This document shows, piece after piece, positions 51,590-63,927 of a DNA stretch of 64,000 nt. Numbering within the stretch: position 1 is the first letter of the stretch; every line of letters begins with the position of its first letter. The DNA is from Helianthus annuus (taxonomy: Eukaryota > Streptophyta > Magnoliopsida > Asterales > Asteraceae). The position numbers were made by a program, and so were the translations under genes. The notes under the pieces were generated by a model. The model did not search any database, had not been told where the DNA came from, and saw nothing but the letters and a program-made list of their open reading frames with translations. The DNA lies in contig NC_035437.2 in the NCBI RefSeq assembly GCF_002127325.2, forward strand, positions 116,831,363-116,895,362. The letters are read 5' to 3'.

Positions 51590-53655
51590 ATGGCGGACAT
51601 CGTTGACGAGTGTATACCTCTATGCGACATTAGTGTCAAAGAGGAAAACACAATAGAGGAATGTTTCATCTTTGACAGGTTACAAGGAGAGACAAATTGG
51701 AGCATGGATGAAGAAGTGAGAGAGTTAGAGGTCATGGCGGCAAGGGAAGGAAGGCCCACTTGGACACACCAAGTGGAAAGTCTTCCGAAGAGCATCTATA
51801 CAAAGTTGAAGCCATCATTGGAAGAACCTCCGGTGCTAGAGTTGAAGGTGCTACCCAAACATCTTAAATATGCTTATGTGGGCGAAGGTAGCACGCTCCC
51901 GGTTATTATTGCATCTAACTTAACCGGGGATCAAGAAGAAAAGTTAATGAGAGTATTGGTCACCCATAGAGCCGCTATTGGGTGGACCATTGCAGATTTG
52001 AAGGGAATTAGTCCCTCGGTAGTGATGCACAAGATCATCACGGAAGACGGCATGAGTCCTTCTCGCGACACACAACGGAGATTAAATCCGAACATGCGAG
52101 AAGTCGTTAAGAAGGAAGTATTGAAGTGGCTAGATGCGGGTATTATATACCCTATCTCGGATAGCCAATGGGTGAGCCCGACATAAACAGTTCCGCAGAA
52201 GGCGGGTATTCAAGTCGTCACAAATGACGCAGGTGAAGAGGTCGCCACTCGGCCGGTAACCGGGTGGCGTATTTGTATTGATTATAGGAAGTAAGTGCTG
52301 CAACTTCCAAAGATCATTTCCCTTTGCCATTTATTGACCAAATTGTTGAGAAATTGGCCGGACAAAAAATTTATTGTTTTCTGGATGGTTATTCGGGATA
52401 CAACCAAATTGCTATACATCCGGAAGACCAAGCAAAGACTACCTTTACTTGTCCATACGGTACCTTCGCTTTTAGGCGAATGCCCTTTGGACTTTGTAAT
52501 GCCCCCGCCACCTTCCAAAGGTGTATGACGAGTATCTTTTTAGATATGGTGGGGGAGTCTTTGGAATCTTCATGGATGATTTCTCAATATTTGGGCCATC
52601 ATTTGATACATGCCTTGACCAACTCGAAAAAGTTTTGAAAAGATGTGTTGAGAAAAATCTGGTTTTGAGTTGGGAAAAAAGCCATTTTATGGTTCAAGAA
52701 GGGATTGTGTTGGGGCATGTCGTCTCAAGTCGTGGGATTGAGGTAGATAGAGCAAAAGTGCAAGTCATATCCACTTTGCCTTATCCCACAAGTGTTAAGG
52801 GTGTTCGATCGTTTTTAGGACATGCGGGGTTTTATAGGCGGTTTATAAAAAGTTTCAGTGATATAACAAAACCCCTATGCAATTTGTTATTAAAAGATAA
52901 AACATTTGATTTTGATAAAAATTGCCAAAACGCCTTCAACATTTTGAAGAAAAAGTTGGTTGAGGCCCCAATCTTGCAATCACCGAATTGGTCTTTACCA
53001 TTTGAAATTATGTGTGATGCAAGTGATTATGCGGTGGGGGCCGTATTGGGTCAAAGGGTAGACAAGAAACCAGTTGCCATTTACTACGCAAGTAAGACTC
53101 TTTCGGATGCACAATTAAATTATACAACAACCGAGAAAGAGCTACTCGCGGTGGTATATGCGTTGGATAAATTTCGTGCTTATATATGGGGTACTAAGGT
53201 CATTGTATATTCTGACCATTCTGCAGTTAGGTATCTCATGGACAAGAAAGACGTGAAGCCGAGATTAATCCGATGGGTTCTCTTGCTACAAGAGTTTGAC
53301 TTGGAGATTTGAGACAAGAAAGGGAGTGAGAATGTGGTTGCGGACCACTTGTCTCGATTGGTTGTGGAGGAGGATTCTTCCCGTGAAGAGATCAATTAGA
53401 ACTTTCCTGATGAGCAAATTTTAAAAGTTGCAATATTACCATGGTATGCTAATATTGTTAATTATTTGGTTACAGGTGATTTGCCGGCTCATTGGGATAG
53501 AAGGAAGAGGTTGCACTTCTTATCTCAAATCAAGTACTACACGTTGGAAGAACCAGACTTATTCAAGTTTTGTCCGGATCAAGTCGTTCGAAGATGCATA
53601 CCCAACGAGGAGATTCCTAGTGTCTTGATGCACTTGCATTCATTTGCTTGTGGGG
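51590..53655 (+). pseudogene. Athila-type RT-RNase H and integrase start, interrupted
   Basis: 51590-52186 is the protease-RT linker (LPVIIASNLTGDQEEKLMRV; AIGWTIADLKGISPSVVMHK; EVLKWLDAGIIYPISDSQWV). After stops, RT continues as GWRICIDYRK, LDGYSGYNQIAIHPEDQAKT and [20 protein letters not shown] frameshift precedes [12 protein letters not shown] (FMDD catalytic site), then [20 protein letters not shown] and RNase H ([40 protein letters not shown]). Stops follow LLQEFDLEI and the NVVADHLSRL linker. The integrase zinc domain starts (FKFCPDQVVRRCIP, LMHLHSFACG) and is cut at 53655 by the young LTR element. It resumes at 62498. Confidence 0.88.
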
Positions 53656-56600
53656 TTTAACACCCTAATTTTGTAATTGACTAAAGTCGCAGCGGAAACA
53701 CGTACCATAAAATTTCTTTCCTTATAATTACCTTGACTTACTTAAAACTTCATTTTAATACAATTTTTTTTTCATGAAGTCATCAATTGACTCATTTACA
53801 ATTAAATACATGACATGGGTTTTCTAAATTTCAACACCAACGTTCCCGTACAATCTGTCTTGTGACTCGATCCTCGATCTCTAATCCTTGAAGATCCTCG
53901 TGACTCATACAACCTGCACTCACCACATTCATTCATACATTAGCACACATTATATAAACAAGATTCATTCACGAACACTTCACTATTCGTCATTTTTCAA
54001 ACTTTAAGCATTACATCTGCGTATCCATTTCCTGGTGAGGCTTCAGTAATGTACCTGCATTACTTTTCATTCTCAAGGTACACCATTAAAACGTTAACAC
54101 TCAACGTGTCTAAATCATGCTTACATACATACTTACATACATACTTACATACAAACATACATTCACAACTACATACATACATATCTTTCCTACAACTTTA
54201 CATACATGCATACACTCATACATGTCTTTACACATACATACATACATACATACATACCTTTCCTACATCTTTACATACATGCATACACTCATACATGTCT
54301 TTACACATACATACATACATACATAATTACATACATACATACATGCCTACCTTTCCTACATCTCTACATTCATGCATACACTCATACATATCTTTATACA
54401 TACGTACGTTCACATCTACATACGTACATACCTTTCTTACATCTTTACATACATGCATACACTCATACATACCTTTATACATACATACATACACATCTAC
54501 ATACGTACATACCTTTCCTACATCTTCACATACACCCATATCCACATCATCACGCACACTCGTGACATTATACATCTATACATGCATACATCCCTACTTG
54601 TACACCTTTCAAACTCATACATGTCTACTCTCATACATACCGTCATATAACCACGTACTTGCTCACATACTTATAAACATACATCCATACATAACTACAC
54701 ATGTTCATACACTTAAACTTATAAAAACGTGGGTTTAATTAGTCGTACGTAACTTGAAACGCGTTTAAAACGAGTTCACAATACAAAACAGAGCAAACGA
54801 ACAGTTTTCGCCAATCAGCCACCCACCTATATATTTACCTATGCCTTTCTACTTATATCGCTCCATGTATATATACATACACGCTTATCGCATCCCATAA
54901 ACATTCTATAATAAGTTTAGAATACGATTCGGGACTCCTTTTCGGTTACGGGACTGTTCTGTACGAATTCTGCACATTATACTGAACTGGCAGCTGATGC
55001 ACGGCCATGCGTCCAACCGCACGACCGTGCAGTGGCAACTGATGCACGGCCATGCATCCAACCGCACGACCATGCAGTTCCTACGACGATGGGGGCACTG
55101 GCAATGCACAAGCTAGTGCAATGATTTGCTCGAAATCGCACGACCATGCGGCCAAGCGCACGACCATGCGGCCAAGCGCACGACCATGCGGCCAGGAGCA
55201 TGACCATGCGCCATTTCGCTGCAGATCCGTTTCAATGTCCGAAAATGCTAAAACTTGCATAACTTTCGAACCGTTTACCCGTTTAACCTCCCGTTTCTTC
55301 CCACATGCTTGTAAATTCACATTCTACCATATGGACTTAAAATCTTACCTCCGGATTACGGAAATTCTTAACTTACATACATTCGACTTAACTATTTTCT
55401 AACTATTTGACCTGTTAAGGGTATTCGCGCATTAATTGGTCTATGACTGACCAAACCATCATCCCCACTTCCATACTTGTCCAAAACATTACTCTAATCG
55501 AATAACTTGCTTCTAAACCACTTTTAAGTTCGTTTACCCCAAAATACCCATCAAGGGCATTTTGGTCAACCTTAAACCCATCATTTACGACGAAAGACTT
55601 TAACACATATTTGACCTCAAACATCATATTTAATTCATTACAACACTTTATTACTTACTTGTACTACGAAGTGATTACGGAAATCACTTACCTTATGCGT
55701 CCGTGCTCGTATCCGAGTTCTCGCCTTTTCTTGACCCGTTATCCTTTCATGCTTGAGTCCGTCTTGACATGATTCCTATACTCTCTTTTCATCAAAATCA
55801 CGCTCCTATTAGCATATGCATTCGTACATGATAACAATCATATCAATCACATATTTCACACTTAACCTTCATTAATCATTTTTAACAAACATAACTCATA
55901 TAATCATACCCGTATACGTTTAAACTCATGTAACTCATCATGTCATTACATTTAACACGGATTGCTATAACATGTACCATACGACTTCCTATCAACCTAC
56001 ATTTACGACAACGAGTCAAATCATGTTTCTTATACTTAATTGACTTTCAAAAGTCAACTATTAACCATACTTAACTATCGACTTATCATCATATACCCGT
56101 AACATCACAATAGCTTATACGGACAACACTATATGCATTTCATCATACACTTGATGTGCGTGTACCACCTTTTAAGCATAACGTACAACTAATTCATACA
56201 TGCATCTTCTAATAACCCATCAAAACCTACTACTAATCATCATGTTTCCTTTCCAATTAAACATCAAACATAGCAACATCATATTTCTCCTAATTCATCT
56301 AACAAGTTTTCATCATACCCACATAATACATCATTCTTTCAACAAGAATTAAACATAAATGGTGATTCAAGTCATCATCCTCACCATAGCAAACGGGTTT
56401 CACATCTAAACTTCAAATTAACACAAACCTTACATAACCCATGTTCTATATGATGTTTCTAACCCTTATACATGATCAATTTCATATTATCTCACGGATT
56501 AGAGCATAACCCACTTCACCCATGATCACAAATCTTAGATTTAAGACATACCTTATGATCCCCTCGTGTTGGTGATCATTAATCCATGCTCGGTTATGAG

Positions 56601-56918
56601 TTTAAGCATCATTTAGCCTTCCAATTTGATGAAAATGATGAAGTTAGGGTTCTTGACTCCATGGGAGTCTCCTGCTCGATCAAGAACACATGCGAAGTGT
56701 GTGTTTGTGTGTGTGTTTTGTTATTTAGTAACCCAACTTTCATTATATCCCATTTAACCCCTCCATGTTTGCCATTAAAACATAATTGGCACAACTTTCA
56801 TCTTTTAAATAGTTTTTATCATACAATTTACTAGGTTAAATAGCCTAGTCATTTATTTCATGATATGTCATATAGGAACATACGACAAATATAAGCATTC
56901 GGGTTTTGGGGTGTTACA
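53656..56918 (-). repeat. 3' LTR of the LARD-like element
   Basis: 3263 bp. It includes the CATA microsatellite, a 20-bp tandem repeat (CGCACGACCATGCGGCCAAG, about four copies at 55136-55210), a ~45-bp duplication (GATGCACGGCCATGC, 54995-55085), a CAAGGGCATTTTGGTC stretch and a short GT run near 56700. Open frames over the CATA tract are artefacts. Confidence 0.92.
54117..54500. repeat. (CATA)n microsatellite cluster
   Basis: Long interrupted CATA/TACA tracts lie within a ~70-bp higher unit (TTTCCTACATCTTTACATAC, then ATGCATACACTCATAC) repeated about five times. The same tract occurs at 59691-60074 in the other LTR, one CATA unit shorter. Confidence 0.9.
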
Positions 56919-59233
56919 AGTCTACCCCCCTTAAATGAGGTTTCGTCCCCGAAACCTTTCTCATTTCCTCTTACACACACACATCTATTTTTTGACTTAA
57001 TAGTCACATTATAATTATAAGTAATCGTCCTATCTCATTTCATAATTATTCATACACTTGACTTCTTCTTAACAAGTCTATACTTTCCATGGCATACTTT
57101 CACATAACATTCTCATTTCCTCGACCCGTTAGTAGCAGGTCAATATACATATTCATTTAAACTTATAATAATGCTTACCTTCATATGATCTGTTTAAAAT
57201 AGATTTAATACTTTTGCCTCATCCTTTAAGATTCCATTCCATGCACACGTTGTATAACATTTAACTATTGTTTTGTTATCACCACAAAACTACTACTTCA
57301 TAGTTACACCTACATGCTTAACTCCATAGTTAGCTCATTCTACTTTTCTATAGTCATTTGTACCATACATATCCTTACGTTACCTTCAACTTGCCTCATT
57401 CGTTCCACATTACTAACCTCTCATTTCGTGTCTTACTTATTTTGCATAAGCATACATGTCGTGCAATTCATTTCATGAGAGTTTAACCAATACTCGAGCT
57501 TTTCACTCAAAACCTTTGAGATTCGCTTCTTGATGACATAGCTTTCTTCTTATGTCAACTAAAAAAATCAAACTTCCCATATTATACCATACCCATTCCA
57601 TATTGTGCCAATTAACCAATTCATACTTATCTAACATAAGTTAAACTTTTTACTGACCTCATCTCATATCATCAATCGACGATCCGCAACCCAGATCGAT
57701 CCGCATTCTTCACGAGTACTAGCCATACTAGGCTAGATTTCATTCATCCGCGTAATGCGATTTCGCCCGTGCACATCCTTCCACCAATTCGTTTGGTTTC
57801 ATCACATCAAGAGTTCCTAACATTATAATCTACAATTTTAGCGGTTAGCACATTTCATTCAAGCATTCATTATACTAGGTGATTACTCACCTATATTTCC
57901 TTTTTCAACGTCCTGCGTACAAACTTTAACACATTCCGCATTTCATTCCTTACATGCAATTCTTTTATTCTAGTTCCTCATTTCATCAACCTTTGCAGTT
58001 TGACCTTTCCAGGTCAGACTGTCATTTCTTACTTACCATAGATGTATTGAGGTACTCTTCGTACTTCTTTCCATTCATGCTTACTTGCAAAGACATTCAT
58101 TACATCATTTCGGTATTCTTAACAAAACTTACCTGTTCGTACTTAAATCATTGTCCGGGTCGTAGCCCGTCATTCATTATGACTCCTAAGAGTCCATTGC
58201 TAACACATTTAACACATAACTTGTTCGAACTTCTTTCTTTCGCTTTAAAATTTAGGTTTGCATGCCCATTACGATCATTCTTTTGTTTATTACTTTACAT
58301 TTACCCGTATGACTCGTTTGACACAACCATGGTCAAACTGTCGACACATTGTGATGTGGATTAATTTCATCCTTTTTATATTTTAAATCCGTCCCGCGAA
58401 CTCAAACGTCACATTCATGCCTTTCATTGCTTTCATGTTTTGAATCCGTCTAGCGGTTCCAAACATACCATTCATACATTTTCTTCCTTTCGTGCTTTGA
58501 ATCCTTTTCGCGGATTCAAACATCTCATTTACATTACCCATTCACATCTTTCATTCATTACATGTGCTGAATCCGTCTCACAGATTCAAACATACCATTT
58601 TCTGCATTTCATTCCTACATAGTACTCTCAATTTCCCGAGAGCCTTACTACCCACTTCACCCGCATGCCCACCTGCTACCCAATTCTAACAGATATACCT
58701 GCGATAATTACCACGGTCTCACGAACGTCATATGCTTCTTACGTACTGGCCAGGTGCGCAATTCACATACTAATTCCGTGCCTTCAGGTATTCATCGCCT
58801 TATGTCCGCATTAGTGGGTCTCAGTTCGTGCTACATTTTTTACAATTTTACCAAGACAATATCGTTGTCTTCCGTTTAGTACTTACCCTCCCAAGGAGAC
58901 TTCTTCCTTTTTCTTTTAACAACGGTACCCATACATATCAACATTGTGTACCTGGGGTCCGTCTGTCCGTTCGCATCCTTGCCTGCCTTAGCATCCACCT
59001 TAGACTGCATTCACGGTTCATCCTCTCCAAACTTTTAAGCTTACCTTGCACATAGCAAACCGTTAGCTTCTTCATATGAATACATACATACACGTTTTCA
59101 TTCCATTTCTACCTTTAGATCTTGATCGAGTCATGGATTGTACAGGTTCCTTATCACAAGAGCACATAGGTTTGAGTTCAAGTACCTACCTTCTCGTACT
59201 TGATTCCCTCAAACCAGGGCTCTGATACCAACT
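56919..59233 (-). other. Non-coding interior of the LARD-like element
   Basis: The polypurine tract (minus strand AAGGGGGGTAGACT) is at the left and the primer site TGGTATCAGAGC at the right. 58381-58620 has three to four copies of a ~75-bp unit with TTTGAATCC...GGATTCAAA-type hairpins, perfect at 58496-58520. No retroviral protein motif was seen in six frames. Confidence 0.85.
59219..59230 (-). other. Primer-binding site (initiator tRNA-Met type)
   Basis: The minus strand reads TGGTATCAGAGC, three bases from the 5' LTR edge at 59234. It fixes the element's orientation. Confidence 0.9.
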
Positions 59234-62200
59234 TTTAACACCCTAATTTTGTAATTGACTAAAGTCGCAGCGGAAACACGTACCATAAAATTTCTTTCCT
59301 TATAATTACCTTGACTTACTTAAAACTTCATTTTAATACAATTTTTTTTTCATGAAGTCATCAATTGACTCATTTACAATTAAATACATGACATGGGTTT
59401 TCTAAATTTCAACACCAACGTTCCCGTACAATCTGTCTTGTGACTCGATCCTCGATCTCTAATCCTTGAAGATCCTCGTGACTCATACAACCTGCACTCA
59501 CCACATTCATTCATACATTAGCACACATTATATAAACAAGATTCATTCACGAACACTTCACTATTCGTCATTTTTCAAACTTTAAGCATTACATCTGCGT
59601 ATCCATTTCCTGGTGAGGCTTCAGTAATGTACCTGCATTACTTTTCATTCTCAAGGTACACCATTAAAACGTTAACACTCAACGTGTCTAAATCATGCTT
59701 ACATACATACTTACATACATACTTACATACAAACATACATTCACAACTACATACATACATATCTTTCCTACAACTTTACATACATGCATACACTCATACA
59801 TGTCTTTACACATACATACATACATACATACCTTTCCTACATCTTTACATACATGCATACACTCATACATGTCTTTACACATACATACATACATACATAA
59901 TTACATACATACATACATACCTACCTTTCCTACATCTCTACATTCATGCATACACTCATACATATCTTTATACATACGTACGTTCACATCTACATACGTA
60001 CATACCTTTCTTACATCTTTACATACATGCATACACTCATACATACCTTTATACATACATACATACACATCTACATACGTACATACCTTTCCTACATCTT
60101 CACATACACCCATATCCACATCATCACGCACACTCGTGACATTATACATCTATACATGCATACATCCCTACTTGTACACCTTTCAAACTCATACATGTCT
60201 ACTCTCATACATACCGTCATATAACCACGTACTTGCTCACATACTTATAAACATACATCCATACATAACTACACATGTTCATACACTTAAACTTATAAAA
60301 ACGTGGGTTTAATTAGTCGTACGTAACTTGAAACGCGTTTAAAACGAGTTCACAATACAAAACAGAGCAAACGAACAGTTTTCGCCAATCAGCCACCCAC
60401 CTATATATTTACCTATGCCTTTCTACTTATATCGCTCCATGTATATATACATACACGCTTATCGCATCCCATAAACATTCTATAATAAGTTTAGAATACG
60501 ATTCGGGACTCCTTTTCGGTTACGGGACTGTTCTGTACGAATTCTGCACATTATACTGAACTGGCAGCTGATGCACGGCCATGCGTCCAACCGCACGACC
60601 GTGCAGTGGCAACTGATGCACGGCCATGCATCCAACCGCACGACCATGCAGTTCCTACGACGATGGGGGCACTGGCAGTGCACAAGCTAGTGCAATGATT
60701 TGCTCGAAATCGCACGACCATGCGGCCAAGCGCACGACCATGCGGCCAAGCGCACGACCATGCGGCCAGGAGCATGACCATGCGCCATTTCGCTGCAGAT
60801 CCGTTTCAATGTCCGAAAATGCTAAAACTTGCATAACTTTCGAACCGTTTACCCGTTTAACCTCCCGTTTCTTCCCACATGCTTGTAAATTCACATTCTA
60901 CCATATGGACTTAAAATCTTACCTCCGGATTACGGAAATTCTTAACTTACATACATTCGACTTAACTATTTTCTAACTATTTGACCTGTTAAGGGTATTC
61001 GCGCATTAATTGGTCTATGACTGACCAAACCATCATCCCCACTTCCATACTTGTCCAAAACATTACTCTAATCGAATAACTTGCTTCTAAACCACTTTTA
61101 AGTTCGTTTACCCCAAAATACCCATCAAGGGCATTTTGGTCAACCTTAAACCCATCATTTACGACGAAAGACTTTAACACATATTTGACCTCAAACATCA
61201 TATTTAATTCATTACAACACTTTATTACTTACTTGTACTACGAAGTGATTACGGAAATCACTTACCTTATGCGTCCGTGCTCGTATCCGAGTTCTCGCCT
61301 TTTCTTGACCCGTTATCCTTTCATGCTTGAGTCCGTCTTGACATGATTCCTATACTCTCTTTTCATCAAAATCACGCTCCTATTAGCATATGCATTCGTA
61401 CATGATAACAATCATATCAATCACATATTTCACACTTAACCTTCATTAATCATTTTTAACAAACATAACTCATATAATCATACCCGTATACGTTTAAACT
61501 CATGTAACTCATCATGTCATTACATTTAACACGAATTGCTATAACATGTACCATACGACTTCCTATCAACCTACATTTACGACAACGAGTCAAATCATGT
61601 TTCTTATACTTAATTGACTTTCAAAAGTCAACTATTAACCATACTTAACTATCGACTTATCATCATATACCCGTAACATCACAATAGCTTATACGGACAA
61701 CACTATATGCATTTCATCATACACTTGATGTGCGTGTACCACCTTTTAAGCATAACGTACAACTAATTCATACATGCATCTTCTAATAACCCATCAAAAC
61801 CTACTACTAATCATCATGTTTCCTTTCCAATTAAACATCAAACATAGCAACATCATATTTCTCCTAATTCATCTAACAAGTTTTCATCATACCCACATAA
61901 TACATCATTCTTTCAACAAGAATTAAACATAAATGGTGATTCAAGTCATCATCCTCACCATAGCAAATGGGTTTCACATCTAAACTTCAAATTAACACAA
62001 ACCTTACATAACCCATGTTCTATATGATGTTTCTAACCCTTATACATGATCAATTTCATATTATCTCACGGATTAGAGCATAACCCACTTCACCCATGAT
62101 CACAAATCTTAGATTTAAGACATACCTTATGATCCCCTCGTGTTGGTGATCATTAATCCATGCTCGGTTATGAGTTTAAGCATCATTTAGCCTTCCAATT

Positions 62201-62492
62201 TGATGAAAATGATGAAGTTAGGGTTCTTGACTCCATGGGAGTCTCCTGCTCGATCAAGAACACACGCGAAGTGTGTGTTTGTGTGTGTGTTTTGTTATTT
62301 AGTAACCCAACTTTCATTATATCCCATTTAACCCCTCCATGTTTGCCATTAAAACATAATTGGCACAACTTTCATCTTTTAAATAGTTTTTATCATACAA
62401 TTTACTAGGTTAAATAGCCTAGTCATTTATTTCATGATATGTCATATAGGAACATACGACAAATATAAGCATTCGGGTTTTGGGGTGTTACA
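59234..62492 (-). repeat. 5' LTR of the LARD-like element
   Basis: 3259 bp, nearly identical to the 3' LTR. Differences noticed: one CATA unit, G/A near 59920, A/G near 60679, G/A near 61534, C/T near 61967 and T/C near 62265. Confidence 0.92.
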
Positions 62493-62497
62493 TGGGG

Positions 62498-62556
62498 GCC
62501 ATTTCAGTGGTCACAAAACCGGGCACAAAGTGCTCAATAGCGGTCTTTATTGCACT
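62498..62556 (+). pseudogene. Athila integrase zinc-domain continuation
   Basis: With the TSD, the frame reads GGHFSGHKTGTKVLNSGLYC, the normal continuation of the HHCC domain interrupted at 53655 (usual form GGHF-x-KTA-KVLQSGFYWPT). It breaks off where the duplicated LTR segment begins. It shows that the Athila fragment was already truncated when the LARD-like element inserted. Confidence 0.8.
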
Positions 62557-63694
62557 TGATTTTTACAACCCAATACGGGTTTTGCCCAATAAGGGAATAA
62601 TGTGGTGTGTCGGTTAATCATGTCCCGGCATTGTTGTGGGCCCCATATGTATTGTCAAGCTTGTAAAACTGATAACATGAGAAATAGTTTATCCCAAGTT
62701 TTTATAAAAATTATATGTACCATTACGTACATGAAAACAATTTTGAAATATTTTCAAAATGTGTCGGTTACTTGCATTTACGAGTGTAAACTGACGTATT
62801 TTCAAAAGACTAAGTTACATGTTGCAAGGATACGTAAATAGCCTAGAAGTGCTCGGTAATGCTTTAAGAGGAATTTGCAACTCCTTTGCATAGAAGCCTA
62901 TAGTCTGTTATTTCACTTTGTACATTTTCGATCCACCTGTGGATCTTTATTACAAGTAGTCTGTATAATTATTTTGAACATTCGAACATTTATGTTTGTA
63001 ATAATATTTTAAATCCAAGACTTCCGCTGTGTTATCTGTGTTATGTATCTTGTATATCAATCTCGTCACGATACTCCCCATCCGGGCCCACCGGGCGATG
63101 TGGTAAATATCGGGGTGTGACATGAAGAGGGCTTTCTCTTTTTCACGATATGCACAACTTTTGTTAGCTTTAGCAACTGAGTAGAGTTGTGAAACTCAAA
63201 CGAAAGTTCATCACCAAAAACAATACTGCAAGATTCAGATAAGCACGCCATCCAACAATACCGTAGCTGAATCCAGTATTGGTTTTTTCAGATCTTGCAA
63301 ACAGTTCCTGGACTTTACCTTTCAGGTTTTGGATCTTGACAGGCTTAAGATTATCAGTACGCAGATCCAACGGAGATGATACATCTAATGGCAGATGCTA
63401 AAAAGCAGAAAATTGAATAATGAATTTGATAAAATATTGATATATAACTGAAATTGTTGAAATAACGAAACAAAGTAAGGACTGCAAAAACTTACAAGCA
63501 TGTGTTCAGCTTGTGCGGTGAAGTGTAAGACTGGCTTTGAAGTGGATGATACTAAATGAAGCTTTTGAACTTTACACGGTCTATCAACAACTTGTTTATC
63601 ATGCACAATGGTCTTGCCACGAAGATTGCGCATCTTTTCAACGTAAGTAAATTAATTTAGACTATAACAACTCTGAATTCTTGAAATTTTGTAA
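62557..63694 (+). repeat. Right copy of the 1.14-kb direct duplication
   Basis: Homologous to 47989-49135: solo-LTR end (to 63122), TSD TGAAG (63123-63127) and the last B3 exons. Differences include a short missing GTATTCCCAATAAGG-type repeat near 62590 and an ATATGT insertion near 62646. Homology stops at GTAA (63694), but the B3 intron continues to the right, so this copy retains the original chromosomal continuity. Confidence 0.9.
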
Positions 63695-63927
63695 CTTTCA
63701 TTATCAACAATAACTATGTTCTCAACTCAACTTTGAAGTTTAAGACTCAATCATACAGAAGAATATCAACATATTGAGACAATAATAAAATGGGAAGTGT
63801 AAAACTAATAAATGCTTGCATTAGATACAACAGTTGGAGAGGCAGGAGTGTCAAGAACAGAAAAATCTTTAGACTGAAGTTGAGGATCGTTAACATCAAC
63901 ATCAATTTTTACAGAATGATCTTGAGG
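63128..63927 (-). pseudogene. B3-domain (REM-like) protein gene, 3' part
   Basis: Exons on the minus strand: 63927-63829 (PQDHSVKIDVDVNDPQLQSK, DFSVLDTPASPTV), about 63642-63496 (VEKMRNLRGKTIVHDKQ, RPCKVQKLHL), and 63397-63128 (LPSDV, then the B3 core with GWRAYL and FGDELSFEF). Joins are in phase (phase 0 between the first two). The acceptor before VEKM is AC instead of the AG seen in copy 1, and a 1-bp loss in AAGATTCAGATAAG (copy 1 AAGATCTCAGATAAG) shifts the frame around GWRAYL. The LTR lies at the stop codon. The upstream gene lies beyond the window. B3 proteins bind DNA in the nucleus; no target can be inferred. Confidence 0.65.

Larger units (their letters stand above)
53656..62492 (-). 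mobile_element. LARD-like LTR element without coding capacity
   Basis: The 8837-bp element has 3.26-kb LTRs (53656-56918 and 59234-62492), a perfect TSD TGGGG (53651-53655 and 62493-62497), a tRNA-Met primer site (59219-59230) and a polypurine tract (56919-56934) on the minus strand. On that strand the LTR starts TGTAACACCCC and ends GGGTGTTAAA, with AA instead of the canonical CA. The 2.3-kb interior has no gag or pol. I noticed only five substitutions, all transitions, and one 4-bp CATA unit between LTRs, so it is very young. It is probably mobilised by an autonomous relative. Confidence 0.92.

Noticed and set aside
54049..54738. 229-codon His/Thr/Tyr-rich frame, repeated at 59627-60312
   Set aside because: It is translation of the CATA microsatellite within the LARD-like LTRs, with no protein family.
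55136..55210. Regular 20-bp GC-rich repeats resembling a CRISPR or satellite
   Set aside because: They are contiguous tandem copies inside an LTR and occur identically in the second LTR.
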